Assembly: GCA_017527905.1 (NCBI GenBank)
Contig: JAFXPK010000022.1
Span: forward strand, 1 to 64,000
DNA: 64,000 bases
Source of the DNA: Paludibacteraceae bacterium
GTDB lineage: Bacteria; Bacteroidota; Bacteroidia; Bacteroidales; Paludibacteraceae
Reading direction: 5' to 3'
Below the pieces are notes generated by a model, which saw nothing but the letters and a program-made list of their open reading frames with translations, was not told where the DNA came from and did not search any database. The translations under genes and the position numbers were made by a program. Of the stretch, positions 1 through 9,357 are shown in pieces (within the stretch, counting starts at the first letter, position 1; each line of letters starts with the position of its first letter).

Positions 1-172
1 CCAAGACCATCCACTGCTGCCGGTAGCTCAGTCCGAACCGTATGTCCTTCGCGTTACCCACCAATGACGGGTTCAGGCTGAAGGGGGTCAGGTTATGATT
101 CACCAAAGAGAAGTCCTGCGCGAAAACCATTCCGCTTAGACTCATCGCCAATATAAACAATAACTTCTTCAT
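1..172 (-). CDS. PorP/SprF family T9SS outer membrane protein (5' end only)
   Basis: The first 57 codons of a gene that runs off the left edge of the window. The start is the ATG at 172-170. The protein begins with a signal peptide (MKKLLFILAMSLSGMVFAQ) and continues DFSLVNHNLTPFSLNPSLVG. The early NP(A/S)LVG motif just after the signal peptide is characteristic of the PorP/SprF family, outer-membrane barrels that serve type IX secretion. Only 27 bases separate it from the stop of the upstream type B T9SS cargo gene, so the two are probably cotranscribed. In this phylum such cargo-SprF pairs are common, the barrel being thought to help export or anchor its neighbour. The rest of the protein is not visible, so the family call rests on the N-terminus and context. 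Confidence 0.75.
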   Translation of the reverse strand, partial: MKKLLFILAMSLSGMVFAQDFSLVNHNLTPFSLNPSLVGNAKDIRFGLSYRQQWMVL

Positions 173-199
173 TCCAATTCAATTACGTATGAGTTGTTC

Positions 200-3100
200 T
201 TATCTGATGAGGGAGACAAAACCTCTGCGGTCGCCCTCCTTGTCGATTCCCATATAGTTGCTTTTATATTTACAATACCATCCATACACACCCCAAGGGC
301 AAGGCACACCATCGATGGTTCCGTCCCACTCGTCCTCGATGCTCTTTCCCTCGAAGACAATCTCTCCCACTCTATTGAAGATGATGTATTCAAACTTATC
401 CATGTACTCTCCACCATAGAACTTGAAGGAGTCGTTCATGTCGTCGCCATTAGGGGTGAAACCCTCCGGCGCCCAGAAGTCGAGCCACGTGAAGATCGTC
501 TGTCTTCCCACATACTCGCAACCGTACTTATCGATGGCGCGCACCTTCACCACGAAGGAGTCCGCCGCATTCGGGTCGAAGAAGTGGGATGTATTCACGC
601 CTTCGTAAACCTTATCTCCATCATCCGGCTCCCAATACCAATTGCTCTCCTTTGGAGAGATACCGGAGAAGCGCACGTTTGAACTACCCGTCTCGATGAA
701 GGTCGGATAGACCTCAAAACGGATGTCTTGTCTAGGCAAGAGTTCTACATTGTATTCCGCATATCCCTTACAACCGAACTCGTCCGTTCCCTCCACGTTC
801 AACACAACTGGCTCATCGATGGTAGCCACCAGGTCGGAAGAGATTCCGTTCTTCGCCACGCTTGCGCTATAAGGTTCGCTGGACCACTTGTACATCACAC
901 CACCCTTTGCGGAGAAGCGTATCGTGTCTGGTCTGCTCTGGCAACCAGTCTGCGACCCCTTCTCTATCTTGATGACAGGGTTAGGGCGCACTTCCACCAC
1001 ATGGGTAGCCTGTGAGGTACAGCCCGACTCGTTCGTACCCCATACCGTATACTCGGAAGAAGAACCCGTGTTATATGTGATGCTGGAGGTCTCGTCTCCT
1101 GTGCTCCACTTATACGTCGACGCACCGGAAGCATAGAGCGTGAACTCGTCACCGAAGCATACCGCACTATCACCCGTGATCAGGATGGACGGCAAAGAAA
1201 GCACGGTCAACTGTATATCGATGGAGGCAGGACAATTACCCACGTTACTACCGGTCATGCGGATGAGCGTATTCTCTTTCGGAGAGACATTGATGGAAGA
1301 GCCTGTGTACTCCTTCTCGCCATCGTCCCACGTATAGTTCACGGCACCCTGGCCCTGCAACGTGGTGGTCTCACCATAGCAAATGGACGTTTCGCCCAAG
1401 AAAGAGAGGACAGGTTGTTCCGTCAGATATACCGTATGCGTAGCCTGACTCTTACATCCATATTTGTTCTGGGCAGTCACCGTGAAGGTTTGGTCACCCA
1501 TGATCTTCGGTGTGATGACAGAGCCCATGTTACCATTGTCCCACGAGAAGCTTGCGGTCTCACCGTTCGTATCCATCGCCTCGATAGTGACCACAGACTC
1601 CAGACATGCCTTCGTGTCACCCTTCGTATAGACCATAGGGTTAGGGTTCACCTTAACCGGCACAGGGATAAAGACCTCGCAACCCTTCTCGGAATAGCCA
1701 TACAAGGAGTAATCCGTCGAGTTGGTCGGGTATATCACGATCGTATCGGTCGTCTCGCCATTGCTCCATTGGTAGCGGTCGGCGCCATGTCCGATCAACA
1801 CGGCCGGATCCCCCGCGCACACACCCGTCACGCCAGATCCGGAGACCCAGAGAGACGGAACAGGAGAGACACTGACAGGGATTATGATACTGGAGGAGCA
1901 TCCATTGATGACACCCTTCACCTTCAGTTCCATATCCCTCTCCAACACTTGGCTGAAGACAGAAGTAGCGGAACCATCCTGCCACTCGTACGTGTTGGCG
2001 CCGGAAGCCGTGATAGTCAATATATCACCTGCGCACACGGCAGTGTCACCCGAATAGGAGAGCTGCGGAAGCTCCTTCTTCTTGATGGTCCATGTGGCGG
2101 TCGCCTCACATTGGTTATTATCCACACCCCGTACCGTAAGCGTGTCATCCTTCGTCACCCTCACGGAAACGTTAGGTCCGTAAGCATTGTTGCTCCAATA
2201 GTACTCGTTCGCACCCGAGACGGACACCTTAGCCTCATCCCCATCACAAGCGTCCGAATTACCGGACAAGACAAGGGTCGGAGGCTCATTGACACTCACC
2301 CTAAAAGTCGCCGTGCCCACACATCCGCCATTGTTCACCGTACCTATCACCGAATACTCGGACTCCGAGAAAGGGGAAACCCAAATGGAATCCACATTAT
2401 CCGACGTGTTCCACACATACGTGTCTGCACCCCGGGCAATCAGATTCGTCGAATCACCCCGGCAGATGGAAGAAACACCCTCGATCCAAACCGTAGGCAC
2501 ATCCAAAATCTTGACGCTGAAGTCCGCCCTACCCTTACATCCGTTGGAGTATCCCTCCACCCAATAGGTGGTATCCTGCATAGGAGTTCGGGTAATGGTG
2601 GTCTGTCCAGTCGTACCATCGTACCACTCCACATTCGTACCCACACCATTCACCGTCAACTTTGCGGATTTACCCTCGCAGATGGCGGAATCACCCGTAA
2701 TCTTTATATCCGGCAAAGGTTTCACCTTGACCGTGATGGAGACAGGTCGGGACTTACAGTTCATTTCGTCCACACAATAGACGGAATAAGTAGTCTCATC
2801 AGTCGGATAGACAGTGCGGTTCTCACCCACCGTAACCTCATCCTCCCATATACATGAAGCGAAATCTCCATTATAAGACACCAGCTCGGCTTTCAGGTTC
2901 GACGGGTCGTTCTGACAGATCTGTCTATCGCCGTCAACATTCAATACAGGGAGAGGCAACACATTAACCCTATACGAAGCCTCGCTGAAGCAACGAGGAC
3001 CATATGCATAGGTTCCCCTCACCGTATACGTGGTGTCAGTCGTCGGACAAGCTTTCAGCAAATCGGAATTCGAACCCATCGATATCCAAGTATATGAGAT

Positions 3101-4855
3101 GGTCGAATCAGGGAAAAGATAATCACTGACCTCCAAATGCGCCGTGTCACCCAAACAAACCTCCTTCTCACCGGTGATGGCAAGACGTGGGCTCTCGACA
3201 CCATATACCTTCCAATCTTTCGTGTACTTACAAAAATACTCATCTATCACATCCACACTAAAATCATTCTCGTACGAATTGATTAGCGTCTTGACAGAAG
3301 AAGATGTGGAAGTATCGGAAGGATTCATGCTCCACACATAACGGCTATTGGCAGACGCGCCAACCGTCTCCAGTTCCACCTCATGACCGATACATACGGT
3401 TTTCTGGGAACTAATGCTCAAATTAGGGAAATGGCGCACATAGATATCCTTAGAGAAGGGTACCGAACAACCCAATTCTGTTTTCACCGTCAAATTCACA
3501 GTATACGGACCAGGAGCCATGTATCGAGCATCTGGAGTCTCGACATTCTGAGGGGCGGACCCGTCTCCGAAGTCCCATAGATAACCTGACGGTCTATCAC
3601 CGATGATATTGTACGTGATGTTCTTAAAATGCACCATTCCACCGCAATCATTCTCATACTCGAAATCCAATACGGCGTCCATCTTCTGCAATTGAGTTTT
3701 CAACTCCACCTGAGTACAGCCCGACTGCATACTCGTCAACTTACATATATAGTCAACACCAGTACTCTTCAAGTCATTCGGAATAACGGCAACGGAAGGA
3801 TCATTAGGATCCGTATCAACCCTAACACCATCCGAGCGAGACCAATCATACTTGCCGAACCCGATAGGAGCCATAATTCTAGCAGGCTCTCCTATACAGT
3901 CCTTCACTTTCAACTCCAATTTCTTGGTCTCGGCCCAAAAGTAACCATACGCACGATGACCTCCAGGACCAATCACCCCATTTGACGACCGAAGACAATC
4001 ATGTACGATTACCTCTATCGTCACCTCTTTACCAACATGCTTGGACAAGTCAAAATTACCATAGGTCCATCGACGAAACGCATATTGACTAATATTACCT
4101 CCATCATCAGACCCACGACAAGAAGTAACAGACTGATCTGCAACCAATTCAAGTCCATCCGCATTTTGACCCTCCGCATTGACGGTGAATTCACCACATG
4201 GCAACTTCACCTCTCCACCTGTGGCAGGATTAAACATCGATACCGACACAGAAAAAGATGGCAACTGATAACCATCAGTGTGGTCACTATTCGATTGTCC
4301 ACCCTGCCGACCAAATGTAATGCCACCCGTTTGACCAGATTGTAAATCCGGACAATGTAGAACACTCGCAAAGCAATAGGTGAACAACGTAGTGTTCTCC
4401 GTCACTGTGAACTTATATACCAATCGCTCGGCCTTCGCCGGCAAATTAGGTGTACCCGAATGATCGTTGTTCTCCGCAGTACCCGTACTACCGATTCTAA
4501 TAGGGGTGATTCCATCAGGATTTGTCTTGAAATTCCAACAGTTAATGACTGGATCATCCACATCACTCATATTGGTCATAACCTCAAACTCCTGCAACTT
4601 GGCTTCCCTGATTGTACGATTCTTTGTCCATGGAGTCCATGCGGTGTATTTATACATACTATCTGTGTTGTCCAAGTAAATTCCTCCCGTATAGAGTTCC
4701 CAATGCGTAGGTTCTCCATCCTCGAAACTCAAATTCGGAGTATCGATGTTGGTGTCCTGCGAAAACACATCCAAAAGGTTGAGCAACAATCCTATGATCA
4801 TCACTCCCTTTATCGCTTTTGTCTGGAATATTCCAGTAATTAGATTTAAGGACAT
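200..4855 (-). CDS. PKD and Ig-like repeat protein with T9SS type B sorting domain
   Basis: A 1551-residue secreted protein. Residues 1 to about 33 are a signal peptide with a longer than usual N-region, ending near DVFSQ. An N-terminal beta-rich domain (about 35-390) is followed by a PKD domain (about 393-470, with YLWDFGDGS). About 12 degenerate Ig-like repeats of 70-85 residues then run to about 1390, each opening with a pattern like ITGDSAICEGKSAKL and containing a Tyr-x-Trp core. The last 95 residues are a gliding-motility-type C-terminal domain (APEGFTPNGDDMNDSFKF, then VYGWYCKYK and a final SLIR), which is the type B T9SS signal. It is probably exported across the outer membrane and displayed or released as an adhesin-like fibre; this role is inferred. 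It lies directly upstream of a PorP/SprF gene. Confidence 0.88.
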   Translation of the reverse strand: MSLNLITGIFQTKAIKGVMIIGLLLNLLDVFSQDTNIDTPNLSFEDGEPTHWELYTGGIYLDNTDSMYKYTAWTPWTKNRTIREAKLQEFEVMTNMSDVDDPVINCWNFKTNPDGITPIRIGSTGTAENNDHSGTPNLPAKAERLVYKFTVTENTTLFTYCFASVLHCPDLQSGQTGGITFGRQGGQSNSDHTDGYQLPSFSVSVSMFNPATGGEVKLPCGEFTVNAEGQNADGLELVADQSVTSCRGSDDGGNISQYAFRRWTYGNFDLSKHVGKEVTIEVIVHDCLRSSNGVIGPGGHRAYGYFWAETKKLELKVKDCIGEPARIMAPIGFGKYDWSRSDGVRVDTDPNDPSVAVIPNDLKSTGVDYICKLTSMQSGCTQVELKTQLQKMDAVLDFEYENDCGGMVHFKNITYNIIGDRPSGYLWDFGDGSAPQNVETPDARYMAPGPYTVNLTVKTELGCSVPFSKDIYVRHFPNLSISSQKTVCIGHEVELETVGASANSRYVWSMNPSDTSTSSSVKTLINSYENDFSVDVIDEYFCKYTKDWKVYGVESPRLAITGEKEVCLGDTAHLEVSDYLFPDSTISYTWISMGSNSDLLKACPTTDTTYTVRGTYAYGPRCFSEASYRVNVLPLPVLNVDGDRQICQNDPSNLKAELVSYNGDFASCIWEDEVTVGENRTVYPTDETTYSVYCVDEMNCKSRPVSITVKVKPLPDIKITGDSAICEGKSAKLTVNGVGTNVEWYDGTTGQTTITRTPMQDTTYWVEGYSNGCKGRADFSVKILDVPTVWIEGVSSICRGDSTNLIARGADTYVWNTSDNVDSIWVSPFSESEYSVIGTVNNGGCVGTATFRVSVNEPPTLVLSGNSDACDGDEAKVSVSGANEYYWSNNAYGPNVSVRVTKDDTLTVRGVDNNQCEATATWTIKKKELPQLSYSGDTAVCAGDILTITASGANTYEWQDGSATSVFSQVLERDMELKVKGVINGCSSSIIIPVSVSPVPSLWVSGSGVTGVCAGDPAVLIGHGADRYQWSNGETTDTIVIYPTNSTDYSLYGYSEKGCEVFIPVPVKVNPNPMVYTKGDTKACLESVVTIEAMDTNGETASFSWDNGNMGSVITPKIMGDQTFTVTAQNKYGCKSQATHTVYLTEQPVLSFLGETSICYGETTTLQGQGAVNYTWDDGEKEYTGSSINVSPKENTLIRMTGSNVGNCPASIDIQLTVLSLPSILITGDSAVCFGDEFTLYASGASTYKWSTGDETSSITYNTGSSSEYTVWGTNESGCTSQATHVVEVRPNPVIKIEKGSQTGCQSRPDTIRFSAKGGVMYKWSSEPYSASVAKNGISSDLVATIDEPVVLNVEGTDEFGCKGYAEYNVELLPRQDIRFEVYPTFIETGSSNVRFSGISPKESNWYWEPDDGDKVYEGVNTSHFFDPNAADSFVVKVRAIDKYGCEYVGRQTIFTWLDFWAPEGFTPNGDDMNDSFKFYGGEYMDKFEYIIFNRVGEIVFEGKSIEDEWDGTIDGVPCPWGVYGWYCKYKSNYMGIDKEGDRRGFVSLIR

Positions 4856-5274
4856 AATCTCAATTTTTTAATTGCGCATATTCATTTTTAATTCATGGAT
4901 AGAAGAGACACCAGCGCATGTATCCTTTTCAGGTCATCAAAATGTGTGTTTATGTTCAATAAAATTTAAAAATATACATACACTTCCCTTATTTTAGCAT
5001 ACTCTTCTACACGTCGCATCTACAAGAACCATTATTCCGTCATAATGGGAAATCTTCTTAACTCTTCTTCTTTTCACCACACAAAGGTGTATAATTAATT
5101 TCTAATAATTTAAAATATTTGACTATTGCCATGAAGATTTCAGTGAACAGACTCTTTCCTTCAGTAAAGGTCATCTATCAACACTCCAACGACGCCTAAT
5201 TTGTAGCCACTTTCCCCTATTTCGTGAACTATATATAAATAATGTATAAAAAATTGACTAAATAAAACCGTTTT
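4856..5274. other. 419-bp intergenic region without a recognisable gene
   Basis: An AT-rich spacer between the permease stop and the start of the type B cargo gene. No open frame with a plausible start, no strong hairpin and no clear TAnnTTTG box facing the downstream minus-strand cargo gene were found. It must hold the cargo promoter or a long leader if the cargo is not cotranscribed with the ABC genes, but I cannot place it. Confidence 0.5.
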
Positions 5275-6276
5275 TCAACGCTTATTGGACAGAATAATCC
5301 ACAAAACAACAGGTGCGCCGATCAATGACGAGAGCGCATTGATCGGCAGGACATATCCATCCCCAGGCAGTTGGGAGAAGATATCACACAATAGCACCAA
5401 CACCGCCCCACAAAGCATACAGCAGGGCGTCAGCAAACGATGGACGGAGGTTCGCAGAAGCCCCCTGACGATGTGCGGCACCGCAATGCCGATAAAACCG
5501 ATCGGACCCGTGAAGGCTGTGGTCGCCCCAGTCAACAACGTGGCGGACAGGATGATCATCCACCGCATCCTCCGCACGTCCACCCCGATACTGCTGGCGT
5601 AATCATCCCCTAAAAGCATCGCATCCAACGGTTTAAGCAAGAAAGGCACAAAAGCGACACCTATGCCCACAAAGAGGGCCATGACCCGCAACTTCTCCCA
5701 CGTGACGCCAGACAACGAGCCTAACGTCCAGTTAACAAACATTTTGACGGAATCCGGATCACTGATGTTCTGCAGCAATGATATGGCAGACGTGGCCAAA
5801 CAACCTAACATGATGCCGGCAATCAGCAGGGAGACCTTCTCCCTCAGCCGGAACGAAACCGAAATGACCAGCAAGAACAGAAGCGCCGCCCCAATCATGG
5901 AGGAAAACGCAACACCCCACCCGGAGAGATAAACGGTCGATATGCCCAAGGCGGAGAAAAACAACAGGTATACGGCGACTCCCAACGACGCGCCGGAACT
6001 GATACCCAACACATAAGGACCCACCAATGGGTTCCGGAAAAGCGTCTGCATCCATAGTCCCGAGACAGAGAGGGATATGCCTACCAACACTGCGGTAATG
6101 GCCTTGGGGATCCGGATATCGACCATAATCGTCCGATGGATTGGGTCGCAACTTCCCTTGAGCAGTCCCACGAACTCGCTGAAAGGAATATCCACACTTC
6201 CGAACAACACATCCACCACAAAAAACACGATGGAAAGGGAGAAAAGTGCGGTGAAAACCAACCTTTTACGATTCAT
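5275..6276 (-). CDS. FecCD-family ABC transporter permease
   Basis: A 333-residue polytopic membrane protein with about ten hydrophobic segments, the usual length for BtuC/FecD/FhuB-type permeases. Family signatures include VDIRIPKAITAVLVGISLSV near residue 50, the stretch GPYVLGISSGASLG near residue 95, and GPIGFIGIAVPHIVR in the C-terminal third, the region that contacts the ATPase. It imports a metal chelate: iron-siderophore, haem or cobalamin. The substrate cannot be told from sequence. It follows the solute-binding lipoprotein gene by 6 bases in the same operon. The ATPase gene is not next to it; a FecE-type ATPase lies at 39440-40198. Confidence 0.92.
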   Translation of the reverse strand: MNRKRLVFTALFSLSIVFFVVDVLFGSVDIPFSEFVGLLKGSCDPIHRTIMVDIRIPKAITAVLVGISLSVSGLWMQTLFRNPLVGPYVLGISSGASLGVAVYLLFFSALGISTVYLSGWGVAFSSMIGAALLFLLVISVSFRLREKVSLLIAGIMLGCLATSAISLLQNISDPDSVKMFVNWTLGSLSGVTWEKLRVMALFVGIGVAFVPFLLKPLDAMLLGDDYASSIGVDVRRMRWMIILSATLLTGATTAFTGPIGFIGIAVPHIVRGLLRTSVHRLLTPCCMLCGAVLVLLCDIFSQLPGDGYVLPINALSSLIGAPVVLWIILSNKR

Positions 6277-6282
6277 GACAAA

Positions 6283-7428
6283 TCACCTCCCCTCTCCTGA
6301 TTTAACACAACGTCCTAAATAAACGGTCTCATGTTCTGGCATCACCTCGGGATGAAGCACCGATATCAAATCCGCCAACACGACATCCGGCCTCGCCACC
6401 GCACTTTCATAGAAATCGGTGATGTGCAGACCATCCGTCGTCTTCTCCCGTTTCTGGAAATGGAAGAGATTACCGTTTTTGTACGATTTCATCTGGGAAA
6501 GACGGGGGTCCAAATCCTCCTGCCTAACCGTCCCGCAGTTCATCCAAAAATCGGCTTCGGAATAATGCTCCAACAACCACTCTGTCCCACAGGTGACGGT
6601 GGGCACCATCGTATCAGCCAGAAGGTAAATTCCGCCCGCATCCTGATAGAGCCTAGACATGAAGCCTTCCCCTCCCGTCATATACCACGTGTCGCCGTAG
6701 GATCCAGCAGAAAAGAGCGTCGGTCGATTCTGAATCGTATCCACCCTCTTCTTTAGGTCCACATACCTTTGCTCGATGGTCTGGAATATGGAATCCGCCA
6801 TAGCATACCTGTCAAAAAAGAGGGAGATGAATTTGATCCACTCCGTCCGGGCAAGCGCAGAAGACTCCTTCCACTCAAAATTGTGGACAACCGGGCAAAC
6901 GTTGGCATGGGGATCGTCACGCAAATCGGACAGAAACAGGACATCGGGATGAGCGAACAACAAGCGTTCCCCGTTAATATCGAACGAGGAGCCCAAAGAG
7001 ACGATATCCCCCCGATCGACCTTTCCCCTGATTTCATCGGAGAAAATAAACTTCGCGTCGCAAGTGGCCACCATCTTGTCCATAACCCCCAAAAGGTCCA
7101 GGAACCCGAACAACGTGCCGGAATTGGTACCCAAGCGTTCAACCGGTATATTGATGCAGCAGGCGTCATCAGGCACTTGGGCGGAATCCCCACGCACCAA
7201 CGCATACCTGAACGTCACCTGCTGATCCGCCCCACCCGCATACACAGTGGCGAGGTACCCATACGATGTCTCCTCCACCCCGAAATGGGTGGCGTACCGA
7301 AGCGGCAACGAATGAGACTGGATATCAGAAGGAGCCGTTCCCCGTCTTGCGTCGCGGCAAGAAGGGAATAGCAGACACCCTACCACAAAAAGTGCGCAAA
7401 AAGCGATATGTTTCGGAAAAAGTAACAT
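6283..7428 (-). CDS. ABC transporter solute-binding lipoprotein (FecB/BtuF type)
   Basis: A 381-residue protein beginning with a lipoprotein signal peptide whose lipobox is LFPSC (Cys24), so it should be anchored in the inner or outer membrane facing the periplasm. The body reads like a class III helical-backbone binding protein of chelate importers: an early segment with VERLGTNSGTLFGFLDLLG, then VSLGSSFDINGERLLFAHPD and an aromatic-rich C-terminal lobe. It delivers a metal chelate to the permease encoded just downstream. The start ATG is at 7428-7426. The gene is divergent from the TetR regulator with 85 bases between the two start codons, which makes regulation by that protein plausible. 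The substrate is unknown. Confidence 0.85.
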   Translation of the reverse strand: MLLFPKHIAFCALFVVGCLLFPSCRDARRGTAPSDIQSHSLPLRYATHFGVEETSYGYLATVYAGGADQQVTFRYALVRGDSAQVPDDACCINIPVERLGTNSGTLFGFLDLLGVMDKMVATCDAKFIFSDEIRGKVDRGDIVSLGSSFDINGERLLFAHPDVLFLSDLRDDPHANVCPVVHNFEWKESSALARTEWIKFISLFFDRYAMADSIFQTIEQRYVDLKKRVDTIQNRPTLFSAGSYGDTWYMTGGEGFMSRLYQDAGGIYLLADTMVPTVTCGTEWLLEHYSEADFWMNCGTVRQEDLDPRLSQMKSYKNGNLFHFQKREKTTDGLHITDFYESAVARPDVVLADLISVLHPEVMPEHETVYLGRCVKSGEGR

Positions 7429-7432
7429 GGCG

Positions 7433-7449
7433 CGAATTTAAAATTTTAA
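7433..7449 (-). promoter_or_regulatory. Putative promoter and palindrome upstream of the ABC importer
   Basis: On the minus strand TAAATTCG (7440-7433) differs at one base from the Bacteroidota -7 consensus TAnnTTTG. It ends only 5 bases before the ATG of the binding-protein gene. A perfect 12-bp palindrome, TTAAAATTTTAA (7438-7449), overlaps it and could be an operator for the divergent TetR protein. In AT-rich DNA a 12-bp palindrome can arise by chance, so confidence is low. Confidence 0.35.
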
Positions 7450-7480
7450 GGATTGTTATGCAAGATTTAGGAAAATGGTG

Positions 7481-7488
7481 TATTTTTG
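7481..7488 (+). promoter_or_regulatory. -7 promoter element of the tetR-family gene
   Basis: TATTTTTG matches the TAnnTTTG consensus exactly. No good -33 box at the standard distance. The element covers two in-frame upstream start candidates (7475 and 7490), so the first usable start for this transcript is the ATG at 7514. Confidence 0.5.
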
Positions 7489-7513
7489 TATGGATATATG
7501 CCAAAGAAATGAC

Positions 7514-8110
7514 ATGGGAACAATTAAAACAAGAAATCTATTAATTGACGTAGCAAGAAAACTTTTCGCCGCCAAGGGGGTGGAAAACACGACGATGAAC
7601 GACATCGCAGTGGCCGCCCAAAAGGGGAGAAGGACATTGTACACCTATTTCAAATCAAAAGAAGAAGTCTACTCCGCCGTCATAGAGAACGAACTGTTCC
7701 AATTGGCGCATAAATTGCAGGAGGAGATGCAAAAAAGCCAGAATCCATCGGAGAACTTAATCAACTATATCTACGTGAGAATGAGCCTCTTCCAGGAGGC
7801 CGTCCGCAGAAACGGAAACCTACGCGCCAGTTTCTTCAGCAACATACATCTGGTGGAGAAAGTCCGTCACAAACTAGACCTTCAGGAGCGTAGGATGCTG
7901 GAGAAGATTTTCATCGAAGGAAACGCCAGAAATGTCTTCAACGTGAAGAATCCGAAGTTCGCCGCCGCCCTCTTCCAATGTGCGCTGAAGGGTTGCGAGG
8001 TGCCGTTCATGCGCGGTGAATTGGCGCAATTCTCACAACCGGAAAACAAAAAGGCCTTCACGGACTTCCTGCTCAGCGGACTGACGGAGCTGAACATCAT
8101 GTCCGAATAA
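7514..8110 (+). CDS. TetR/AcrR-family transcriptional regulator
   Basis: A 198-residue one-component regulator. The N-terminal 50 residues form the TetR helix-turn-helix: LLIDVARKLFAAKGVENTTM, then NDIAVAAQKGRRTLYTYFKS with the conserved TLYTYFKSKEE ending of the recognition helix. The rest is a helical ligand or dimerisation domain of normal length. An in-frame start at 7475 would lie upstream of the promoter -7 box at 7481-7488 and the one at 7490 right at the expected transcript start, so 7514 (MGTIKTRN) is preferred. It is divergent from the chelate ABC importer operon and may repress it; the ligand is unknown. Confidence 0.9.
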   Translation: MGTIKTRNLLIDVARKLFAAKGVENTTMNDIAVAAQKGRRTLYTYFKSKEEVYSAVIENELFQLAHKLQEEMQKSQNPSENLINYIYVRMSLFQEAVRRNGNLRASFFSNIHLVEKVRHKLDLQERRMLEKIFIEGNARNVFNVKNPKFAAALFQCALKGCEVPFMRGELAQFSQPENKKAFTDFLLSGLTELNIMSE

Positions 8111-8172
8111 GAGGAAAGGCGTGCTACCCTATCCTACCCGTTAATCACCTATCGGTATTTTATTGGCCCACA

Positions 8173-9348
8173 TCAAATATCCTTCACATGGATCGTCGCC
8201 GCATAACGGGCGTTTTCACCGACGAATGTGAGCGGCAGGAAGCCGGAACGTATCCTACCATCTTGAATAACAAGGGGATAATCTCTCGAATAGTCGAAAC
8301 AGATTTTCGCCAATTCATCGGACGATTTGTTCGCCCATATCACGAATTCACCGACGGAGGAAGGTGATAGATATCTATCGGTTATGATCCTCGCGCATAC
8401 CCCCATGTTCATCCGTAGATTCACCTCCACGCAAGGATGGATCCACCTACCCGTTTCATCTTCCACCACCATCATGTCGACCCCGAAATAACCCTCATAA
8501 TAAGGTGCGACGGAACGGGCGAAAAAAGACTCAAGACAATGCGCCACCTCCCGAAAGGCTGTTTTACCGATGGATTCGGCAAGTTTTTCCTCTATCAAAT
8601 CATTAGGCATCAGATAGTTGCCACGATAAGTGCCCATTCCATCGGCGGAAAAATAGGAATATCCCGCAAACGAAACCGTCGTGCCATCACTATGGAACTC
8701 CATGGCGAAATCCGCCACTTTCCCGTACACCTGCTCCCCTATGACACTCCCTTGCCTCGCCAACACATTGGAGCACCACGATTCCAACGAGCCGCCCCGC
8801 TCCTCATTGACCCACCGTAGACCTTTCCCGCTACATGACCACGGAGCCTTCAGCACACAATGCGGAGAAGCGTTGATGAATTGGAGGATTTCCTGCAAGG
8901 AGCCCAACTCTTGGGGCATGACAAACGAACGAGGCAATAAACCATTGTCTCCCAAACATTTAAGCACCTCGATGGAGAACCTGCGATGGGACAGTTCCCT
9001 CAAAGTGGCCACATCCACCGAGATTTTCCGCTTCGCATACTTGTTCCATTCGTTGAGCAACGCCCCATTCCATCCCCAAGGCACCAATACATCCTCCTCC
9101 GATTGGTGGCGAACCCTTTCCTCGAAAGGAGTCCATTCCACCGCAATTCCCAACCGGACGAAGACATCCGCCTGCCAATCGGAAGGCACCGCACTCCGAG
9201 ACAAGACCAATTCACCATTTTGGGCGAACCAAACAGGCAACAGGGACAAGTCCGTGGCGAGCTTCACGGCCGATGCGGGCGGATTGTAATGCCCGCCGCC
9301 ATGGGCCAAAGCCAAATCATTCTCGGGATTGAAATAGTGGCACCTCAT
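8173..9348 (-). CDS. ATP-grasp-like protein of unknown substrate
   Basis: A 391-residue soluble protein with no signal peptide. It starts MRCHYFNPENDLALAHGG. The middle has a likely nucleotide-binding strand pair (SPHCVLKAPWSCSGKGLRWV), and residues about 270-320 show GYFGVDMMVVEDETG followed by HPCVEVNLRMNMG. The order lysine-containing strand, Gly-rich loop, then acidic residue and Glu-x-Asn near the C-terminus fits the ATP-grasp fold, where Glu and Asn bind Mg-ATP. That suggests an amide, thioester or peptide ligase, but no substrate can be named. It is the last gene of a set with gldF and a phosphopantetheinyl transferase (9-base gap to the latter). The fold call is inference from motifs. 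Confidence 0.55.
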   Translation of the reverse strand: MRCHYFNPENDLALAHGGGHYNPPASAVKLATDLSLLPVWFAQNGELVLSRSAVPSDWQADVFVRLGIAVEWTPFEERVRHQSEEDVLVPWGWNGALLNEWNKYAKRKISVDVATLRELSHRRFSIEVLKCLGDNGLLPRSFVMPQELGSLQEILQFINASPHCVLKAPWSCSGKGLRWVNEERGGSLESWCSNVLARQGSVIGEQVYGKVADFAMEFHSDGTTVSFAGYSYFSADGMGTYRGNYLMPNDLIEEKLAESIGKTAFREVAHCLESFFARSVAPYYEGYFGVDMMVVEDETGRWIHPCVEVNLRMNMGVCARIITDRYLSPSSVGEFVIWANKSSDELAKICFDYSRDYPLVIQDGRIRSGFLPLTFVGENARYAATIHVKDI

Positions 9349-9357
9349 AGTCCGTCA

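Noticed and set aside
1415..2857. 480-codon plus-strand frame inside the type B cargo gene
   Set aside because: Basic, His/Arg-rich composition with no domain; the minus-strand frame has clear repeats and a sorting domain.
5275..7428. Cobalamin riboswitch before the ABC importer
   Set aside because: Only 85 bases separate the divergent starts; no B12-box-like sequence was seen.
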